Positions 61,627 through 64,000 of a DNA stretch of 64,000 bases are shown in pieces. The stretch spans positions 2,914,001 through 2,978,000 of the forward strand of contig CP131915.1 in assembly GCA_030704225.1 (NCBI GenBank), read 5' to 3'. The position numbers and the translations under genes were made by a program. The notes beneath the pieces are model-generated. The model worked only from the letters and a program-made list of their open reading frames with translations. It had not been told where the DNA came from and did not search any database. The DNA is from Kosakonia sp. H02 (GTDB taxonomy: Bacteria; Pseudomonadota; Gammaproteobacteria; Enterobacterales; Enterobacteriaceae). Each line of letters opens with the position of its first letter. The stretch's first letter is position 1.

Positions 61627-62328
61627 TCACACCGGTAAATCTATCAGCAAAGCACGCAGCGGCGTGTCGGCAACCAGTGTTATGTTAGCTTCATCACGAA
61701 TAAAAGCGCCGTCACCGCAGGTAAGGGCTTCTTTCGCTTCGCAATGAGAGACGGCATGCACCGTCCCGTGAATGGACTGCAAGTAAGCTCGCGGCCCATG
61801 TATTTGAATTTGCAGCTCTTCGCCTTTATCCAGCTCGACATGATGCAGCCACACCTGCTGGCGCAGTTGCAAGCTGCCTTCGCTGCCATCGGGCGAGGCT
61901 AACAGTTGTTGGGACGCATCGGCAATCGTCATTTTCTGCACTAAAGGGTTTTCCCGCTCCGGGCAGGCATCCAGCCATAACTGCATGCGCGTTAACGGCT
62001 TGTCTTTGCTCAGATTATGCTCGCTGTAGCTGATACCTGGCTGGGTAGCAATTAACAACGCTTCGCCCGCTTTTGCCTGAACATGGTGCCCTTCACTGTC
62101 GCGATATTCCGCTTCGCCTTCCAGAATCAGATTCAGGATATCCACTTTCGGGTAGGTACGCGGCTGGAAGGAAGCCCCTGGCGCGAGCACTTCCTGGTTT
62201 AATACGCGCAGTGAGGCATAGCCCAGCAGGTTCGGGTCAAAGTAATGTCCAAAGGAAAAAGTGTAGCGGGCCTGAAGCCAGCCGAAGTCAGCTTGTCCGC
62301 ATTGTTTCGCAGTACGGGTAGTAATCAT
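61627..62328 (-). CDS. yhaK: YhaK, pirin-family protein
   Basis: The 233-residue product has the E. coli length. It is a bicupin of the pirin family, with the N-terminal cupin containing FSFGHYFDP and GEAEYRDSEGHHVQAKAG, and a C-terminal cupin ending ITLVADTPLRALLIDLPV. E. coli YhaK is reported to be a redox-sensitive cytoplasmic marker protein without the metal-binding set of human pirin. It is divergent from yhaJ, whose product regulates it in E. coli. Confidence 0.95.
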   Translation of the reverse strand: MITTRTAKQCGQADFGWLQARYTFSFGHYFDPNLLGYASLRVLNQEVLAPGASFQPRTYPKVDILNLILEGEAEYRDSEGHHVQAKAGEALLIATQPGISYSEHNLSKDKPLTRMQLWLDACPERENPLVQKMTIADASQQLLASPDGSEGSLQLRQQVWLHHVELDKGEELQIQIHGPRAYLQSIHGTVHAVSHCEAKEALTCGDGAFIRDEANITLVADTPLRALLIDLPV

Positions 62329-62433
62329 AGTTGTTGACCTCTCTTTACTTAAAACAATGTTAAAGGGATGGACGCTGCATTGTTAGCCAGATATTCTGCC
62401 CGGTATGTTCAAATTTCCTGAATGAGAACAATC

Positions 62434-63330
62434 ATGGCCAAAGAACGGGCGCTTACGCTGGAAGCACTGCGGGTGATGGATGCGATAGACCGGCGCGGCA
62501 GCTTTGCCGCCGCCGCAGATGAACTGGGGCGCGTACCTTCTGCCCTCAGCTACACCATGCAAAAACTTGAAGAAGAGCTGGATGTGGTGCTGTTTGACCG
62601 CTCTGGCCACCGGACGAAATTTACCAACGTCGGGCGCATGTTACTGGAGCGCGGCCGCGTGCTGCTGGAAGCCGCAGATAAACTGACGACGGATGCCGAA
62701 GCGCTGGCGCGCGGTTGGGAAACCCACCTGACGCTGGTCACCGAAGCACTGGTTCCCACGGTAGCGCTGTTTCCGCTGGTGGACAGGCTGGCAGCGAAGG
62801 CCACCACGCAATTGTCGATTATTACCGAAGTGCTGGCGGGAGCCTGGGAACGGCTCGAGCAGGGGCGGGCAGACATTGTCATCGCGCCGGATATGCATTT
62901 TCGTTCTTCTTCAGAAATTAACTCCCGCAAACTCTATTCGGTGATGAATGTCTACGTCGCCGCGCCGCAGCACCCTATTCACCAGGAGCCGGAACCGCTC
63001 TCGGAAGTGACGCGCGTGAAATATCGCGGTGTGGCGGTTGCTGATACTGCCCGCGAGCGCCCGGTGCTGACGGTGCAGTTGCTGGATAAGCAGCCAAGGC
63101 TGACGGTGAGCACCATTGAAGATAAACGTCAGGCATTGCTGGCGGGGTTAGGGGTGGCAACCATGCCTTACCCGCTGGTCGAGCAGGATATTGCCGACGG
63201 TCTCCTGCGCGTGGTGAGCCCGGAATATACCAGCCAGGTGGACATTATTATGGCCTGGCGTCGCGACAGCATGGGCGAAGGGAAATCATGGTGTTTGCGG
63301 GAAATTCCCAAACTGTTTGCCGGTAAATAA
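62434..63330 (+). CDS. yhaJ: YhaJ, LysR-type transcriptional regulator
   Basis: The 298-residue product has the E. coli length. An N-terminal winged HTH (about 5-65: LEALRVMDAIDRRGSFAAAADEL, SALSYTMQKLEEEL) precedes a substrate-binding effector domain (about 95-295). In E. coli YhaJ activates yqjF/yhaK-type genes and responds to dinitrotoluene-related aromatics and quinone stress. I chose the ATG at 62434 (MAKERALT); an in-frame ATG four codons upstream is also possible. It is divergent from yhaK, with a 105-base shared promoter region. Confidence 0.95.
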   Translation: MAKERALTLEALRVMDAIDRRGSFAAAADELGRVPSALSYTMQKLEEELDVVLFDRSGHRTKFTNVGRMLLERGRVLLEAADKLTTDAEALARGWETHLTLVTEALVPTVALFPLVDRLAAKATTQLSIITEVLAGAWERLEQGRADIVIAPDMHFRSSSEINSRKLYSVMNVYVAAPQHPIHQEPEPLSEVTRVKYRGVAVADTARERPVLTVQLLDKQPRLTVSTIEDKRQALLAGLGVATMPYPLVEQDIADGLLRVVSPEYTSQVDIIMAWRRDSMGEGKSWCLREIPKLFAGK

Positions 63331-63339
63331 GATTCTGCT

Positions 63340-63687
63340 TCAGGGGAAGGTTTTCGGCTCCACGCCAAAGCAGTTCTCCTGCGGCGTTCCGCGCTGGCTA
63401 TAAAACGCCAGCAATGCCAGCCAGCCAAACAGCGGGATGAACATCAGCAGCAGCCAGCGCCAGCTACGATTGGTGTCGTGCAGGCGACGCACCTGTACCG
63501 CCAGCGAAGGAACCAGCACCAGCAACGCATAAATCAGGCCGAAGATGTGCCAGACGATGATCCTGTCGATAACAGACAGCACACCGAAGAGAATGATGTT
63601 GACCAGGGTGAACATCCAGAACTCGCGGCGATGCGCGCGCCCCTTGAAGGTGGCGTAATTGCGCAGTACCTTAAAATACCAGTCCAT
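63340..63687 (-). CDS. DUF805 membrane protein (YhaH/YhaI type)
   Basis: The 115-residue product has the DUF805 pattern: N-terminal MDWYFKVLRNYATFKGRAHRREFW, three or four short hydrophobic helices, and the RRLHDTNRSWRW motif at about 68-79, with a C-terminal GTPQENCFG. E. coli YhaH and YhaI are the nearest relatives in this neighbourhood; I cannot say which. The function is unknown. It converges on yhaJ with nine bases between stops. Confidence 0.88.
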   Translation of the reverse strand: MDWYFKVLRNYATFKGRAHRREFWMFTLVNIILFGVLSVIDRIIVWHIFGLIYALLVLVPSLAVQVRRLHDTNRSWRWLLLMFIPLFGWLALLAFYSQRGTPQENCFGVEPKTFP

Positions 63688-63812
63688 TCTCAGCCTCGCT
63701 CAACGGTCAATCCGTTGTTTTCTAAACGATAACAGTAAGAATAGACGGCAAATTTACAAAGGGATAAATCAGGCGGGAAATTATTTGGGCGCGCTGTGAC
63801 GCGCCCGAAAGA

Positions 63813-64000
63813 TCAGGCAAAACGGCTATCGCGCCCGTGAGGCTCATCCAGATCCTGCCACGGCCCGATGGAGATAATCCCGGTCGGATTGATGGTTTTG
63901 TGGCTGCGGTAGTAGTGAGTGCGGATATGGGCGAAATCAACGGTTTCTGCAATTCCCGGCATCTGGTAGATGTCGCGCAGGAAGCCGTGCAGATTGAGAT
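63813..64000 (-). CDS. yqjG: YqjG, glutathionyl-hydroquinone reductase (C-terminal end only)
   Basis: The last 61 codons are present and the gene continues past the right edge. The visible sequence (HYYRSHKTINPTGIISIGP, then WQDLDEPHGRDSRFA) is the C-terminus of the Xi-class glutathione S-transferase YqjG, which reduces glutathionyl-hydroquinones. The neighbourhood (yhaJ, DUF805, yqjG) matches E. coli. A GGGCGCG / CGCGCCC hairpin lies seven bases past the stop. Confidence 0.92.
   Translation of the reverse strand, partial: LNLHGFLRDIYQMPGIAETVDFAHIRTHYYRSHKTINPTGIISIGPWQDLDEPHGRDSRFA

Overview
The window is a chromosomal backbone segment from a member of the Enterobacteriaceae. Nearly every protein is recognisable as the close counterpart of an Escherichia coli protein of the same length, and gene order follows the E. 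coli region from mla/murA to yqjG. The differences from E. coli (no yhbX between leuU and argG, no agaA or agaI, no fimbrial genes between the aga cluster and rsmI, no tdc cluster between rnpB and yhaK) point to an Enterobacter/Kosakonia/Klebsiella-type relative. I cannot fix the genus from sequence alone. There is no prophage, insertion sequence, CRISPR array, toxin-antitoxin pair or obvious genomic island.

Layout. 1-5.0 kb: end of the mla phospholipid-transport operon, then ibaG-murA, sfsB and ispB. 5.1-8.1 kb: rplU-rpmA-yhbE-obgE. 8.1-18.6 kb: dacB, greA (with an attenuator-like leader), yhbY, rlmE-ftsH, folP-glmM, secG-leuU, argG, then the divergent argG/metY control region. 18.6-28.6 kb: the translation and RNA operon rimP-nusA-infB-rbfA-truB-rpsO-pnp-nlpI. 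28.7-44.2 kb: yrbN-deaD, mtr, yhbW, ubiVU and ubiT (O2-independent ubiquinone synthesis), yhbSQPO, yraR-yraQ, lpoA-yraN-diaA-dolP and rsmI. 44.2-53.7 kb: the aga amino-sugar cluster, with two complete mannose-family PTS permeases, AgaS, KbaY/KbaZ and the AgaR repressor. 53.8-60.1 kb: garD and garPLRK for galactarate/glucarate catabolism. 60.1-64 kb: rnpB, a class-I glutamine amidotransferase, a 53-codon ORF, yhaK, yhaJ, a DUF805 gene and the 3' end of yqjG.

How it works together. The first half is housekeeping: envelope lipid homeostasis, peptidoglycan precursors, ribosome assembly, RNA decay and a dense translation operon started by initiator tRNA. The second half carries accessory catabolism: galactosamine-type sugars (PTS uptake, deamination by AgaS, then tagatose-bisphosphate aldolase) and aldarates (GarP uptake, GarD/L/R/K conversion).

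I found no convincing undescribed system. The observations most worth checking are an exact 83-bp tandem duplication between metY and rimP; a tRNA-Leu 3'-end relic behind a near-consensus promoter upstream of metY; the aga cluster that keeps both PTSs but has lost its deacetylase gene; and the small amidotransferase/53-codon-ORF region beside rnpB.
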